NCBI RefSeq assembly: GCF_001550065.1
Contig: NZ_LRUB01000036.1
Location: 186,001-250,000, forward strand
Source of the DNA: Kordiimonas lipolytica
GTDB lineage: Bacteria > Pseudomonadota > Alphaproteobacteria > Sphingomonadales > Kordiimonadaceae
Length of the DNA stretch: 64,000 nt
Reading direction: 5' to 3'
Below are positions 19,549-28,516 of this stretch, one piece after another. Made by a program: the position numbers and the translations under genes. The notes under the pieces were generated by a model. It was not told the origin of the DNA and ran no database searches. It saw nothing but the letters and a program-made list of their open reading frames with translations. Positions within the stretch are counted from its first letter, which is position 1, and each line of letters opens with the position of its first letter.

Positions 19549-21705
19549 TTAGAAGGTGGCGCGGAACGCCACGCCGATGTTGCGGCCTGGAAGTGGCACC
19601 ATGTCCTTGAGGAAGCTGGTGTGCTGGCGTGCTTCCACATTGCCGATGTTCGTGGCCTTCAGGGCAAGCGACAGGTTCTTGTTATCAAACGGGCGAACAG
19701 TCAGGTAGGCGTTCCACAGCAGGTAATCTTCTGTAGGAAGTTCAAATTCCGTTACCCGGTTCTGGCTTGCGGCATATTCAAGTTCCGTCCGGAAGTCGAC
19801 TGAAAGAGAGGATGCTTCAATACCCATCAGCGCGGACAGGGGCGGTATGCGCGGCAGGTTCGCTGTGCCGTCAACGCCTGTCAGCTTGGCGCGCACATAG
19901 TCCATCTGGCCGTCAATATGGATATCAACTTCGCCCAGCGCGCCGCTGTTGAACGATCCAGCGTGGAATTCTGCCTTGGCTTCAAAGCCGTAGAAGCGCG
20001 CATCGCTCGCAGTGAATGCGAAAACGGGCAAGCCGTCTTCTTCTTCGCCTGTGGCGGCTTCATAGATGAAGTCGTTATAGTTGGTCAGGAAGCCGTTCAC
20101 AGCCAAGGTAAAGGGGCCTTCCGAATAGCTGAATGTGGCTTCAACGCCCAGCGCCGTCTCGAGCCTCAGTGTCTGGTCACCGAGCTCAAAAGCGCCGGTG
20201 GCTAGGTGTGGGCCGTTGGAGAATAGCTCTTCAGCAGAAGGCGCGCGTTCTGTACGGAACAGGGACACACCGATAAAGGCAGCGTCTGTCAGGTCATACC
20301 CCAGGCCTGCGGAAGCGCTGAAGCCATCGAACTTTTCGCTCGTGCCCAACTCATCGGCTGTGTATTTCGTGTGCTCGTATCGGCCCCCCACTTCAAGTGT
20401 GTAATGGCCCATGTCAAATTCCTTGACGCTATAGAGGCCGAACTGATTGGTGATGGTGGAAGGCACAAAGGCCTCGTCGCCGATAGCCGAAAAGTCACGC
20501 CGTCGGAGCTGGATACCCGTCGCGCCAGACCATTCGCCGCCGCCTTTTTCAATCAGATCCAGCCGGCCTTCCCAGCCCTTGTTGGCGAACACGGTGCCGA
20601 TGGCCTCGCCTTCAAGTTCAGTGTGCTTATAGTCGGCATAGCCGAAGCGGAGCTTGGCTTTCTTGAACCAACCGAAGTCGCGGCTCAGCTCACCATTTAA
20701 GTCATAGCGAATTTGGTTCAGGTCGATAGTGACAGCTTCTTCGCCTTCTTCCTCGTGGCCGTCCTCCTCATGTCCGTCTTCTTCGTGGTCTTCATCGCCG
20801 TGGGCGTGGCCACCTGGCACACCATACTGGCTGTCCACCTTCTTGATGTTTACGCCGATAAAACCGTCCTGGAACAGAAGCGACAAGCCGCCCGAGCCGC
20901 CAGATGTTTCAGTGGCGGAATTTTCGGCGATACCGAATTCTTCACCCTCACGCTCACCTTCGTGGTCTGCGTCATGGTCTTCTTCATGACCTTCTTCTTC
21001 GGCCTCTTCTGCGTCGTGGAAGGCTTCGGATTCGGCATAGCCCGGGATGTTATAGTCATCCGTATTGCGGAACATGAAGTCGCCGTGGGCAACAAGCGTG
21101 CTGTCGCCAATCTTGCCAAGGGTGGCATTGAAGGCTGCCGTTACTTCGTCGCCATCGTTCACAGTGCTGTGGCCATAGCGGACGGCCCCTTCAAAACCAC
21201 CTTCCGGCAGATCGTTCGGTATCCTGCCGTCAAACACGTTGATTACGCCGCCAGTAGCGCTGCTGCCATACATGAGCATGGCGGTGCCGCGCAGAATCTC
21301 AATACGTTCCGCAAGCGCAGGCTCCACCGAAACTGCGTGGTCTGGGCTGGTTGAGGAGGCGTCAATCGATCCGAGGCTGGCGTCCAGTACGCGAATCCGG
21401 TCACCGCCCAGGCCGCGAATGATGGGCCGGCTTGCGCCAGGGCCGAAGAAGGTACTGGAAATGCCTGGCTGGCGCTTCAGCGTTTCACCGAGCGAGCCAT
21501 CAAGCTGGCGCAGGATTTCCTCCTGCCTCAGAACCGTGGCGCCGACGATAGTTTCGCCAAGCTTGCGGCCTTCATAGGCGCCGGAGACAACAATTTCTTC
21601 CAGCTGCTCACCAAGTGGTGGTGCAGCAGCAGCGTTGGCAGGCATCGTCCAGCCACCCACAAGAGCGCTGGAGGCAAGGAGAATGGAAAATCGTTTTTGT
21701 TTCAT
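19549..21705 (-). CDS. znuD: TonB-dependent receptor with His/Asp/Glu-rich loops (ZnuD-like)
   Basis: The 718-residue outer-membrane receptor has a signal peptide (MKQKRFSILLASSALVGGW, ending PANA), a plug domain (LKRQPGISSTFFGPGASRP, RIEILRGTAMLMYGSSATGG) and a beta-barrel ending in ...GVAFRATF. Two extracellular-loop candidates are extremely rich in His, Asp and Glu: residues encoded at about 20.93-21.03 kb (HEEDHDADHEGE) and 20.74-20.82 kb (HGDEDHEEDGHEEDGHE). Such loops are the hallmark of the zinc receptor ZnuD. A Zur-like operator lies upstream of the small gene before it. ATG 21705 is preferred because the longer open frame lacks a signal peptide at its start. Confidence 0.88.
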   Translation of the reverse strand: MKQKRFSILLASSALVGGWTMPANAAAAPPLGEQLEEIVVSGAYEGRKLGETIVGATVLRQEEILRQLDGSLGETLKRQPGISSTFFGPGASRPIIRGLGGDRIRVLDASLGSIDASSTSPDHAVSVEPALAERIEILRGTAMLMYGSSATGGVINVFDGRIPNDLPEGGFEGAVRYGHSTVNDGDEVTAAFNATLGKIGDSTLVAHGDFMFRNTDDYNIPGYAESEAFHDAEEAEEEGHEEDHDADHEGEREGEEFGIAENSATETSGGSGGLSLLFQDGFIGVNIKKVDSQYGVPGGHAHGDEDHEEDGHEEDGHEEEGEEAVTIDLNQIRYDLNGELSRDFGWFKKAKLRFGYADYKHTELEGEAIGTVFANKGWEGRLDLIEKGGGEWSGATGIQLRRRDFSAIGDEAFVPSTITNQFGLYSVKEFDMGHYTLEVGGRYEHTKYTADELGTSEKFDGFSASAGLGYDLTDAAFIGVSLFRTERAPSAEELFSNGPHLATGAFELGDQTLRLETALGVEATFSYSEGPFTLAVNGFLTNYNDFIYEAATGEEEDGLPVFAFTASDARFYGFEAKAEFHAGSFNSGALGEVDIHIDGQMDYVRAKLTGVDGTANLPRIPPLSALMGIEASSLSVDFRTELEYAASQNRVTEFELPTEDYLLWNAYLTVRPFDNKNLSLALKATNIGNVEARQHTSFLKDMVPLPGRNIGVAFRATF

Positions 21706-21815
21706 AACTTCAGACACGGTAATCATCCCTGTATCAATCAGATGTCGCGCGGCAAATAGGGAGCTGGCGCGTTCAGTATAGGATTGCTTATTGGTGACGG
21801 CACAGGGCCGCGGGA

Positions 21816-22100
21816 TCATGCGTGTGCTGGTGGGGCGCGAATGCTGCGCGACCGGACGGTCTCGCTGTCTGCCTGATGGGGCTGGGCGGTTGGTTCTATC
21901 CATTCTGCTCGGTCGTCGAAGGCGAAATCGGCCGTTTCCGCCATATCCATATCTGACGATTTCTTGACGATGGATGCTACAATACAGGGGTGGCCGTCAT
22001 GCAGGTGGTCACTGTCGCCATAGGCACCGTTGTGGGCGGCGGCAAGGAATTGGGCCGCGACGAAAAACAGCGCAAGCAGCGCTATCAGGCGCCCCTTCAT
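21816..22100 (-). CDS. Small exported His-rich protein upstream of the zinc receptor
   Basis: About 94 residues: a signal peptide (MKGRLIALLALFFVAAQFLA) followed by a short mature part with HNGAYGDSDHLHDGHPC, a likely metal-binding cluster. Size and pattern resemble short exported His/Cys proteins (DUF2946-like) often encoded beside metal-related TonB receptors, but I cannot confirm the family. It lies 110 bases upstream of the receptor gene and 80 bases downstream of the Zur-like palindrome, so both genes probably share a zinc-controlled transcript. GTG 22112 is an alternative start. Confidence 0.65.
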   Translation of the reverse strand: MKGRLIALLALFFVAAQFLAAAHNGAYGDSDHLHDGHPCIVASIVKKSSDMDMAETADFAFDDRAEWIEPTAQPHQADSETVRSRSIRAPPAHA

Positions 22101-22180
22101 GCTTGTTTTCACGTTATTTGATTCGGCAAATGCCACCGTTATCAAACCCCTAGCCTGTAGAACCAATCGGAAAGATATCT

Positions 22181-22197
22181 ATGCTATAGTATAGCGT
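22181..22197. promoter_or_regulatory. Zur-like operator
   Basis: The core GCTATA-G-TATAGC (22183-22195) is a perfect 13-bp palindrome and resembles the alphaproteobacterial Zur consensus of the GTTATAnTATAAC type. On the minus strand it lies between TTGAAT and TAGATA promoter-like hexamers 17 bases apart. It would repress the small His-rich protein and ZnuD-like receptor when zinc is sufficient. Assignment is by consensus resemblance and target content. Confidence 0.6.
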
Positions 22198-22363
22198 TAT
22201 TCAAGGTGGATTGCGACGAAATGAAAATAGGACGGGATGAAATGTGGCAGGTAGCGCTGATAAAAGCGATTGGGCGAGCAATTGCGTGATTGACTCTTAG
22301 CGCGCCGTCCGGCATACCGTCGCCAACACGTTACGCTGTATGCTTTATGGTATATTGCAGCAA

Positions 22364-22565
22364 CCGTGCGGGAGAGACCAGTTACCTCTGATGGGTTTGA
22401 CGGCTGGCGCCGAAGGAGCAACCGCCCCGGAAACTCTCAGGCAAAAGGACCGCACGGGCCATGTAACGCTCTGGAAAGCAGCTATCCGCGCAAGCGGGGC
22501 TCACCGACGGGGTAAGCCGGCCAGTTTTTGCCGGTCAAATCTCTCAGGTTCCGTGACAGAGGGGG
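22364..22565 (+). ncRNA. Tandem glycine riboswitch
   Basis: Two consecutive glycine aptamers precede gcvT. The first runs from about 22368 (CGGGAGAGACC) through GGCGCCGAAGGAGCAACC to CTCTCAGGCAAAAGGACCG. The second starts near 22470 (CTCTGGAAAGC), contains CACCGACGGGGTAAGCC and ends ATCTCTCAGGTTCCGTGACAG. This is the classical tandem gcvT element that switches on glycine cleavage when glycine is abundant. The gcvT start codon lies about 50 bases downstream of the second aptamer. Confidence 0.94.
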
Positions 22566-22615
22566 CGCAATTGCCGGATTTATCCGGTACCATGCGCACG
22601 CGGAGACCATACCTG

Positions 22616-23749
22616 ATGACTGATGAGACCCTTCTCAAGACCCCCCTTTATGACATGCATGTGGCTGCTGGCGGCAAAATGGTGCCGTTCGCCGGCTATG
22701 CCATGCCTGTCCAATATCCGCTCGGCATCATGAAAGAGCATGAGTTCTGCCGTGCGAAGGCGGGCCTGTTTGATGTGTCTCACATGGGCCAGTGCTACAT
22801 TCATTCCAAAGATGGCAGTGACCCGGCCGCCGCGCTTGAGAAGATCATGCCGGGCGCGCTTCAGGTGTTGAAGCCGGGCAAGATGCGCTACACGCTACTC
22901 TTGAACGACGAAGGTGGTATCGAGGATGACCTGATGGTTACCCGCAGCCACGATGCTGAGGGTACGCTCTATGTCGTCGTGAATGCGGCCTGCAAAGACA
23001 AAGACTATGATATCCTTGAAGAAAAGCTGGGTGACCTTATCACCGTAGAGCCTCTTGAAGATCGCGCGCTGATCGCGCTGCAGGGCCCGAAGGCGGAAGA
23101 AGTGCTGGCAGAGCTGGCACCAGAGGCCGCAGGCCTTGGCTTCATGGAAGCAACCGCCATCACGCTTGAAGGCGTGGTTTGCTGGGTGTCTCGTTCTGGC
23201 TATACCGGCGAGGACGGCTATGAGATTTCCGTGCCTGAGAGCGAGGCTGAGGCCTTGTGTAAGCGCCTTTTGGCAAGCGACGATGTAGAATGGATTGGCC
23301 TTGGCGCGCGCGACAGCCTGCGCCTTGAGGTTGGGCTGTGTCTGTCCGGTCATGATTTTGACGCGAGCGTCACGCCGGTTGGTGCGAATGTAACTTTTGC
23401 TATTGGCAAGAAACGCCGCGAAGACGCTGACTTTGCCGGCGCTGACCGTATCCTCAAGGAACTGGCGGAAGGCGCAGCAAGCTCCCGCGTGGGCATTTTG
23501 CCTGCGGGCCGCGCCCCAGCACGCGAAGGCACTATCATCGCAGACATGGATGGCAATGAGATCGGCAAGATCACCTCTGGCGGTTTTGGCCCCACGTTCG
23601 GCGGCCCGGTTGCCATGGGCTATGTCCCGAAAGAATTTACGGAAGTCGGCACCGATGTGCAGCTTCTGATCCGCGGCAAGGCCCACCCGGCCAAGGTCGC
23701 AAGCACCCCATTTGTTGAGCAGCGCTACAAGCGCAAGCAAGTATCTTAA
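22616..23749 (+). CDS. gcvT: Glycine cleavage system T protein (aminomethyltransferase)
   Basis: GcvT moves the one-carbon unit from the H protein to tetrahydrofolate, releasing ammonia. The 377-residue product starts MTDETLLKTPLYDMH and shows MVPFAGYAMPVQYP, GLFDVSHMGQ, SRSGYTGEDGYEISVPE and a C-terminal ITSGGFGPTFGGPVAMGYV. ATG 22616 is preferred because GGAG lies ten bases upstream; ATG 22592 would add eight unconserved residues. It is the first gene after the glycine riboswitch and precedes gcvH by 24 bases. Confidence 0.96.
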   Translation: MTDETLLKTPLYDMHVAAGGKMVPFAGYAMPVQYPLGIMKEHEFCRAKAGLFDVSHMGQCYIHSKDGSDPAAALEKIMPGALQVLKPGKMRYTLLLNDEGGIEDDLMVTRSHDAEGTLYVVVNAACKDKDYDILEEKLGDLITVEPLEDRALIALQGPKAEEVLAELAPEAAGLGFMEATAITLEGVVCWVSRSGYTGEDGYEISVPESEAEALCKRLLASDDVEWIGLGARDSLRLEVGLCLSGHDFDASVTPVGANVTFAIGKKRREDADFAGADRILKELAEGAASSRVGILPAGRAPAREGTIIADMDGNEIGKITSGGFGPTFGGPVAMGYVPKEFTEVGTDVQLLIRGKAHPAKVASTPFVEQRYKRKQVS

Positions 23750-23773
23750 GCCTGGATTTTGGAGGATAGGCGC

Positions 23774-24145
23774 ATGTTGAAATTTACTGAAGAGCATGAG
23801 TGGCTGGAAGTTGAAGGCGAAATCGCAACGGTTGGTATTACCGACTATGCCCAGAACGCCCTTGGTGACGTTGTATTCGTTGAACTGCCGGAAGTTGGCG
23901 CGTCATACGAAAAAGGCGACGAAGTAGCTGTTGTTGAATCCGTGAAGGCGGCTTCTGAAGTTTACGCACCGCTGGCTGGCGAAATCGTTGAAGTTAACGA
24001 AGCGCTTGAAGGCGAGCCTGGCCTTGTGAACAGCGCGGCCCTGGACGCTGGCTGGTTCTTCAAGATCAAGATCGCCGACGCTGGTGAGCTTGACGACATG
24101 ATGGATGAAACAGCCTACGCTGAATTCATCGAAGGTCTGGAATAA
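23774..24145 (+). CDS. gcvH: Glycine cleavage system H protein
   Basis: The lipoylated carrier of the glycine cleavage complex, 123 residues. The lipoyl lysine is in [20 protein letters not shown], and the start [15 protein letters not shown] is typical. GGAGGA at 23761-23766 sets the ATG at 23774. It is encoded between gcvT and gcvPA; a terminator-like hairpin follows it. Confidence 0.98.
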   Translation: MLKFTEEHEWLEVEGEIATVGITDYAQNALGDVVFVELPEVGASYEKGDEVAVVESVKAASEVYAPLAGEIVEVNEALEGEPGLVNSAALDAGWFFKIKIADAGELDDMMDETAYAEFIEGLE

Positions 24146-24154
24146 GACACCCTG

Positions 24155-24182
24155 AGCGCTGGCCGTAGGCTGGCGCTTTTTT
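24155..24182 (+). terminator. Terminator-like hairpin inside the gcv operon
   Basis: AGCGCTGGCC and GGCTGGCGCT form a ten-pair stem with two G-U wobbles around GTAG, followed by six T residues. It lies between gcvH and gcvPA, where full termination would block expression of the P protein, so partial termination or RNA processing is likely. Confidence 0.7.
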
Positions 24183-24204
24183 GTTACCTCAAGGAGTATG
24201 TGGC

Positions 24205-25554
24205 ATGCGCTACTTGCCGCTGACCGCCACCGACCGGCAGGCAATGCTGGATAAAATCGGTGTTCGTCATGTTGATGAACTGTTCAAGGATATCCCGAAT
24301 GATGTCCTGAACCCGGAAATTGATCTGCCTCGCCACAAAAGCGAGATGGAAGTGGAGCGCTACCTGTCGCGCATGGCCGCCAAGAATACGGCTGCCGGCA
24401 GTGTGCCGTTCTTTGTGGGCGCGGGCGCTTACAAGCACCATGTGCCGGCGACCGTTGACCACATGATCCAGCGCGGTGAGTTCCTGACGGCCTACACGCC
24501 GTACCAGCCGGAAATCGCGCAGGGCACGCTCCAGTATATCTTCGAATTCCAGACCCAGGTAGCGCAACTGACCGGCATGGATGTGGCCAACGCCTCCATG
24601 TATGATGGTTCTACCGGTTGTTCGGAAGCCGTGATGATGGCGCGCCGCGTAACCCGCAAGAAGAAAGCCATCCTTGCCGGTAGCCTGCATGCGCATTATG
24701 CGTCTGTGGTGGCAACCACCACCCAGTTCACCGATGACGTGATCGAGCGCCTGGCGCCAAACCCTGCGAACCCAGAGGCGGAACTTCAGGCTGCGATTGA
24801 CGCGATCGACGCCGACACAAGCTGCGTGGTGTTCCAGAACCCGGGCGTGTTCGGCAGCGTGCTGGACCTGCGTCCGCTGGCTGAAAAGGCCCATGAGCAC
24901 AAGGCGCTGTTGATTGTTGTTGTCACCGAAGTGATGTCGCTTGGGTTGACCCAAAGCCCTGGCGAAATGGGTGCGGATATCGTGGTTGGCGAAGGTCAAT
25001 CCATCGGTAACGGCCTCAACTTCGGCGGCCCATACCTTGGCCTGTTTGCCACCAACCAGAAGTTTGTGCGCCAGATGCCGGGCCGCCTATGCGGTGAAAC
25101 GGTTGACGCTGACGGCAAACGCGGCTTCGTGCTGACGCTGTCGACCCGCGAGCAGCATATCCGCCGCGAAAAAGCCACATCGAACATCTGCACCAACTCT
25201 GGCCTTTGTGCGCTGGCCTTCACCATCCACATGACGCTGCTGGGTGAAAAAGGCCTGCGCGGTGTGGCGCTGGCGAACCACAAGGCGGCTGTTGACTTGC
25301 GCGACGCGCTCAAAGGCGTTGACGGCGTGGAAGTGCTGAATAGCACCTTCTTCAACGAACTCTCTGTGAAGCTCAGCAAAGACGCGGCAAGCGTTGTTGA
25401 CGCGCTTGCGGACAAAGGCATCCTTGCAGGCGTTCCCGCCTCGCGCCTCTATCCGGGCGAAGGCCTTGAAGATGTATTGATCCTGGCGGCCACGGAAACC
25501 GTGTCTGCAGATGATATCTCGGCTCTCGTGGCCGGTCTGAAGGAGGTCCTCTAA
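24205..25554 (+). CDS. gcvPA: Glycine dehydrogenase (decarboxylating) subunit 1
   Basis: The N-terminal half of the split P protein, 449 residues. It shows [39 protein letters not shown] and [18 protein letters not shown], all typical of GcvPA. AAGGAGT precedes ATG 24205. The stop overlaps the gcvPB start (TAATG), so the two halves of the PLP enzyme are translationally coupled. It decarboxylates glycine and passes the aminomethyl group to GcvH. Confidence 0.97.
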   Translation: MRYLPLTATDRQAMLDKIGVRHVDELFKDIPNDVLNPEIDLPRHKSEMEVERYLSRMAAKNTAAGSVPFFVGAGAYKHHVPATVDHMIQRGEFLTAYTPYQPEIAQGTLQYIFEFQTQVAQLTGMDVANASMYDGSTGCSEAVMMARRVTRKKKAILAGSLHAHYASVVATTTQFTDDVIERLAPNPANPEAELQAAIDAIDADTSCVVFQNPGVFGSVLDLRPLAEKAHEHKALLIVVVTEVMSLGLTQSPGEMGADIVVGEGQSIGNGLNFGGPYLGLFATNQKFVRQMPGRLCGETVDADGKRGFVLTLSTREQHIRREKATSNICTNSGLCALAFTIHMTLLGEKGLRGVALANHKAAVDLRDALKGVDGVEVLNSTFFNELSVKLSKDAASVVDALADKGILAGVPASRLYPGEGLEDVLILAATETVSADDISALVAGLKEVL

Positions 25555-27089
25555 TGTCCATGAATAATCAAGGGCGGCCGACCTCTACGGGTGCCGCAAC
25601 AGAAAATACAGATTTTGAGAGCTTCTCCGGGCACAAGGGCCTGCGTCTTGCCGAGCCACTGATTTTCGAGCTGGGTTCGACCGAGACTACAGGCGTTGAT
25701 GTGCCGGAAGTGGGCGAGTTCGAGATGGCCATTGGTGGCCTTGAGCGTACGTCGGAAATCGGCTGCCCAGGGCTTTCGGAGCCGGATACAGTTCGTCACT
25801 ATACGCGTCTGAGCCGCCGGAATTACGGCATCGACATGGGTGTCTTTCCGCTTGGGTCCTGCACCATGAAGCATAACCCGCGCCTCAATGAAAAGATGGC
25901 GCGTCTGCCGGGCTTCAGCGATATCCACCCACTGCAGCCGAAATCTACCGTGCGCGGTGCGATGCAGTTGATGGACGAGTTGAGCCATTGGCTGTGCACG
26001 CTGACAGGCATGCCTGCTGTTGCGCTTTCACCAAAAGCTGGTGCGCACGGCGAGCTTTGCGGTGTGATGGCCATCCGGTCAGCGCTGGAAGCACGTGGGG
26101 ACGCCCGTGAGGTGATCCTGTGCCCTGAAAGCGCGCACGGCACCAACCCGGCGACGGCGGCTTTCTGCGGCTACAAGGTGAAGGCGATCCCGGCTAAAGA
26201 TAATGGCCGCGTGGACCTTGAAGCGCTTAAGGAAGCGCTTGATGACACCGTAGCTGCCGTTATGCTGACCAACCCGAACACCTGCGGTCTCTTTGAGAAT
26301 GAAATTCGCGATATTGCGGACGCCATTCACGCAGCTGGTGCCTTCTTCTACTGTGACGGCGCAAACTTCAACGCCATCATGGGCAAGGCCCGCCCGGGTG
26401 ACCTGGGCGTGGACGCCATGCACTTCAACCTGCACAAGACCTTCTCCACACCACACGGCGGTGGCGGCCCGGGTTCTGGTCCGGTTGTCTTCTCCGACGC
26501 GCTGAAGGCTCACGTGCCGGTGCCGTTTGTTGTGAAGACGGATGACGGCTTCGACCTGGTTGAGGACGCGGACGACAAGTCCATGGGCCGTCTGGTTGCT
26601 TACCACGGTCAGATGGGCATGTACGTGCGGGCGCTCAGCTACATGCTCAGCCACGGTGCTGACGGCATCCGTCAGGCTGCGGAAGACGCTGTTCTGAATG
26701 CCAACTATGTGCTGGCGTCGCTCGGTGATGTGATGACGGCCTCGTTTGATGGCCCTTGCATGCATGAAGCGCTGTTTGATGACCGTTTCCTGAAGGACAC
26801 GGGCGTGACCACGCTTGATTTCGCCAAGGCGATGATCGACGAGGGCTACCACCCGATGACCATGTACTTCCCGCTTGTGGTGCACGGCGCGATGCTGATC
26901 GAGCCTACTGAGAGCGAGAGCAAGTTCAACATGGACCAGTTCATCGCATCTATGCGCGGTCTTGCAGGTGAAGCCAAGGCAGGCAACGTGGACCGCTTTA
27001 GTGGCGCGCCATACCATGCACCATGGAAGCGGCTGGATGAAACGCAGGCTGCACGGAATCCGGTGCTGCGCTACAGCCCTGAAGAATAA
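25554..27089 (+). CDS. gcvPB: Glycine dehydrogenase (decarboxylating) subunit 2
   Basis: The PLP-binding half of the split P protein, 511 residues. The PLP lysine is in FNLHKTFSTPHGGGGPG, and other family stretches are GSCTMKHNPRLNEKMA, ESAHGTNPATAAFCGY and LTNPNTCGLFE. It completes the riboswitch-controlled gcvT-H-PA-PB operon and ends before an intrinsic terminator. Confidence 0.97.
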   Translation: MSMNNQGRPTSTGAATENTDFESFSGHKGLRLAEPLIFELGSTETTGVDVPEVGEFEMAIGGLERTSEIGCPGLSEPDTVRHYTRLSRRNYGIDMGVFPLGSCTMKHNPRLNEKMARLPGFSDIHPLQPKSTVRGAMQLMDELSHWLCTLTGMPAVALSPKAGAHGELCGVMAIRSALEARGDAREVILCPESAHGTNPATAAFCGYKVKAIPAKDNGRVDLEALKEALDDTVAAVMLTNPNTCGLFENEIRDIADAIHAAGAFFYCDGANFNAIMGKARPGDLGVDAMHFNLHKTFSTPHGGGGPGSGPVVFSDALKAHVPVPFVVKTDDGFDLVEDADDKSMGRLVAYHGQMGMYVRALSYMLSHGADGIRQAAEDAVLNANYVLASLGDVMTASFDGPCMHEALFDDRFLKDTGVTTLDFAKAMIDEGYHPMTMYFPLVVHGAMLIEPTESESKFNMDQFIASMRGLAGEAKAGNVDRFSGAPYHAPWKRLDETQAARNPVLRYSPEE

Positions 27090-27116
27090 GCTGAATTTCA
27101 GCTTTGAGTGACACAG

Positions 27117-27154
27117 CTGCCCGCCGGGGAATGATCCCTCCGGCGGGCAGTTTT
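27117..27154 (+). terminator. Intrinsic terminator of the gcv operon
   Basis: CTGCCCGCCGG (27117-27127) and CCGGCGGGCAG (27140-27150) form a perfect stem followed by TTTT. Confidence 0.88.
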
Positions 27155-27211
27155 CTTTGACGTTTGACCGAATGGTGATAACTTCGACAGCAGTCGGGGA
27201 CAGGAGGTTCT

Positions 27212-28411
27212 GTGAGTAAACGCATTCTGGTTATTGATGATACGGCCACGACCCAGCAGGCTCTGGCAAAGCATTTGCCAGCCAGCGACTATATGATTTC
27301 CGGTGTGTCGGGCGGCGATCAGGCGCTTGATATCCTGAAAACAGAGCGTTTCGACATTATCGTTACCGTGATTGATGTGCCGGGTATCAAGGACTATGGC
27401 ATCCTGCGCATTATCTCTGACCTTGACTGGGATCCGGGTGTGATCCTTTTGAATAATCTGGACGCGCGCGCCAACCAGGAAGCGCGCGAGCAGGCCATGG
27501 CCTACAGTGTCAATGTGCTTGCGACCCTCTCGAAGCCAATCAATGCAGACCTTTTGACGGCGGCGCTTGAAGACATTGCCAACACACGCGCAGGCGTGGC
27601 CATGGGCACGGAAACTGTGCTTGAAGAAGCCGAATTTACCCGTGGCCTGATGACAGATGGCCTCGCGCCTGCGTTCCAGCCGAAGCTGGACCTGAAGGCC
27701 AAGGCCGTGATGGGGGCTGAAGTGTTCGCGCGCTGGAAAACACCCTCAGGCAGCTTCCTGGGGGCAGGGGCGGTGGTGAAGGCCGCTAATGAATATGGCC
27801 ACATGGATGTGCTGACATACCGTATGCTTGAGCTTGCGATGCAGCAGCAGGGCCGTTGGCGCAAAGAGGGTCAGGAAGTGACCCTGTCGATCAATGTGAC
27901 ATCTGAGAATCTGCGCAAGCCCGATTTCGCCGAAGTGGTGGCGGGCCTTGCTGACCAGTTCGATATTGCCCCAGCCATGGTGCGCCTTGAGGTGACAGAA
28001 TCTGATCTGGATATCGATGCCAAAGTGCCGCTTCAGGTGCTGGCGCAGCTTCATAAAGACGGCTTTGGTCTGGCGCTAGACGACTTCGGCGCTGGTTTTG
28101 CACCGCTTCTGATGCTCAAGGAAATTCCGTTTGATGAGTTGGTGATCGACCGTCAGTTCCTCAGCCGGGCTGTGGAGGATGAAAAGGCGCGCATCATTCT
28201 TGAAAGCGCGATTGATCTTGCCCACAAGCTGGATCTCAAATGCACCTGCGAAGGCGTTGAAACGGAAGATCACCTGAAAATGGTTGCCGACCTGGGGGCG
28301 GACTATGCCCAAGGATATCTGTTTGGCAAGCCCATGTCAGCAGGTGAATTCCTGATCTGGATCGAGGATTTCAAGGACGGCGTCCTCAAGGTGCCGGGCA
28401 TCAGCAGCTAA
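27212..28411 (+). CDS. Response-regulator-like protein with EAL domain, both domains degenerate
   Basis: The 399-residue protein joins an N-terminal receiver-like domain (residues about 1-125) to an EAL domain (about 145-390). The receiver keeps the acidic pair (RILVIDDT) and the KP lysine (LSKPI), but the phosphoacceptor position is Val53 in FDIIVTVIDVPG. The EAL domain keeps most metal ligands (AEVFARW, LSINVTSENL, LEVTES, LDDFGAGF, CEGVET, AQGYLFGKP), but the catalytic lysine of the usual LKID motif is Val311 (ELVIDRQF). It may bind c-di-GMP without hydrolysing it. GTG start after CAGGAGG. Confidence 0.88.
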   Translation: MSKRILVIDDTATTQQALAKHLPASDYMISGVSGGDQALDILKTERFDIIVTVIDVPGIKDYGILRIISDLDWDPGVILLNNLDARANQEAREQAMAYSVNVLATLSKPINADLLTAALEDIANTRAGVAMGTETVLEEAEFTRGLMTDGLAPAFQPKLDLKAKAVMGAEVFARWKTPSGSFLGAGAVVKAANEYGHMDVLTYRMLELAMQQQGRWRKEGQEVTLSINVTSENLRKPDFAEVVAGLADQFDIAPAMVRLEVTESDLDIDAKVPLQVLAQLHKDGFGLALDDFGAGFAPLLMLKEIPFDELVIDRQFLSRAVEDEKARIILESAIDLAHKLDLKCTCEGVETEDHLKMVADLGADYAQGYLFGKPMSAGEFLIWIEDFKDGVLKVPGISS

Positions 28412-28466
28412 TCCATCTTTCGGGTTCCATGGTCTTTGGGTAAAGCATTCTTGCCGGTCAAATAGT

Positions 28467-28480
28467 ATTGCATATGCAAT
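28467..28480. promoter_or_regulatory. Palindrome upstream of nitroreductase gene
   Basis: ATTGCATATGCAAT is a perfect 14-bp palindrome, 37 bases upstream of the nitroreductase start. Palindromes of the TTGCATATGCAA type are typical of MarR-family operators, and a MarR regulator gene lies just downstream of the nitroreductase gene. The link is inferred. Confidence 0.45.
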
Positions 28481-28516
28481 AAACATGATGTAAGTGCATT
28501 TTCAAGGAGAATTGAA

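Noticed and set aside
20713..21354. A 213-codon hydrophobic open frame on the plus strand
   Set aside because: It is the antisense of the Glu/Asp/His-rich loops of the TonB receptor, which read as Val/Phe-rich sequence on the other strand.
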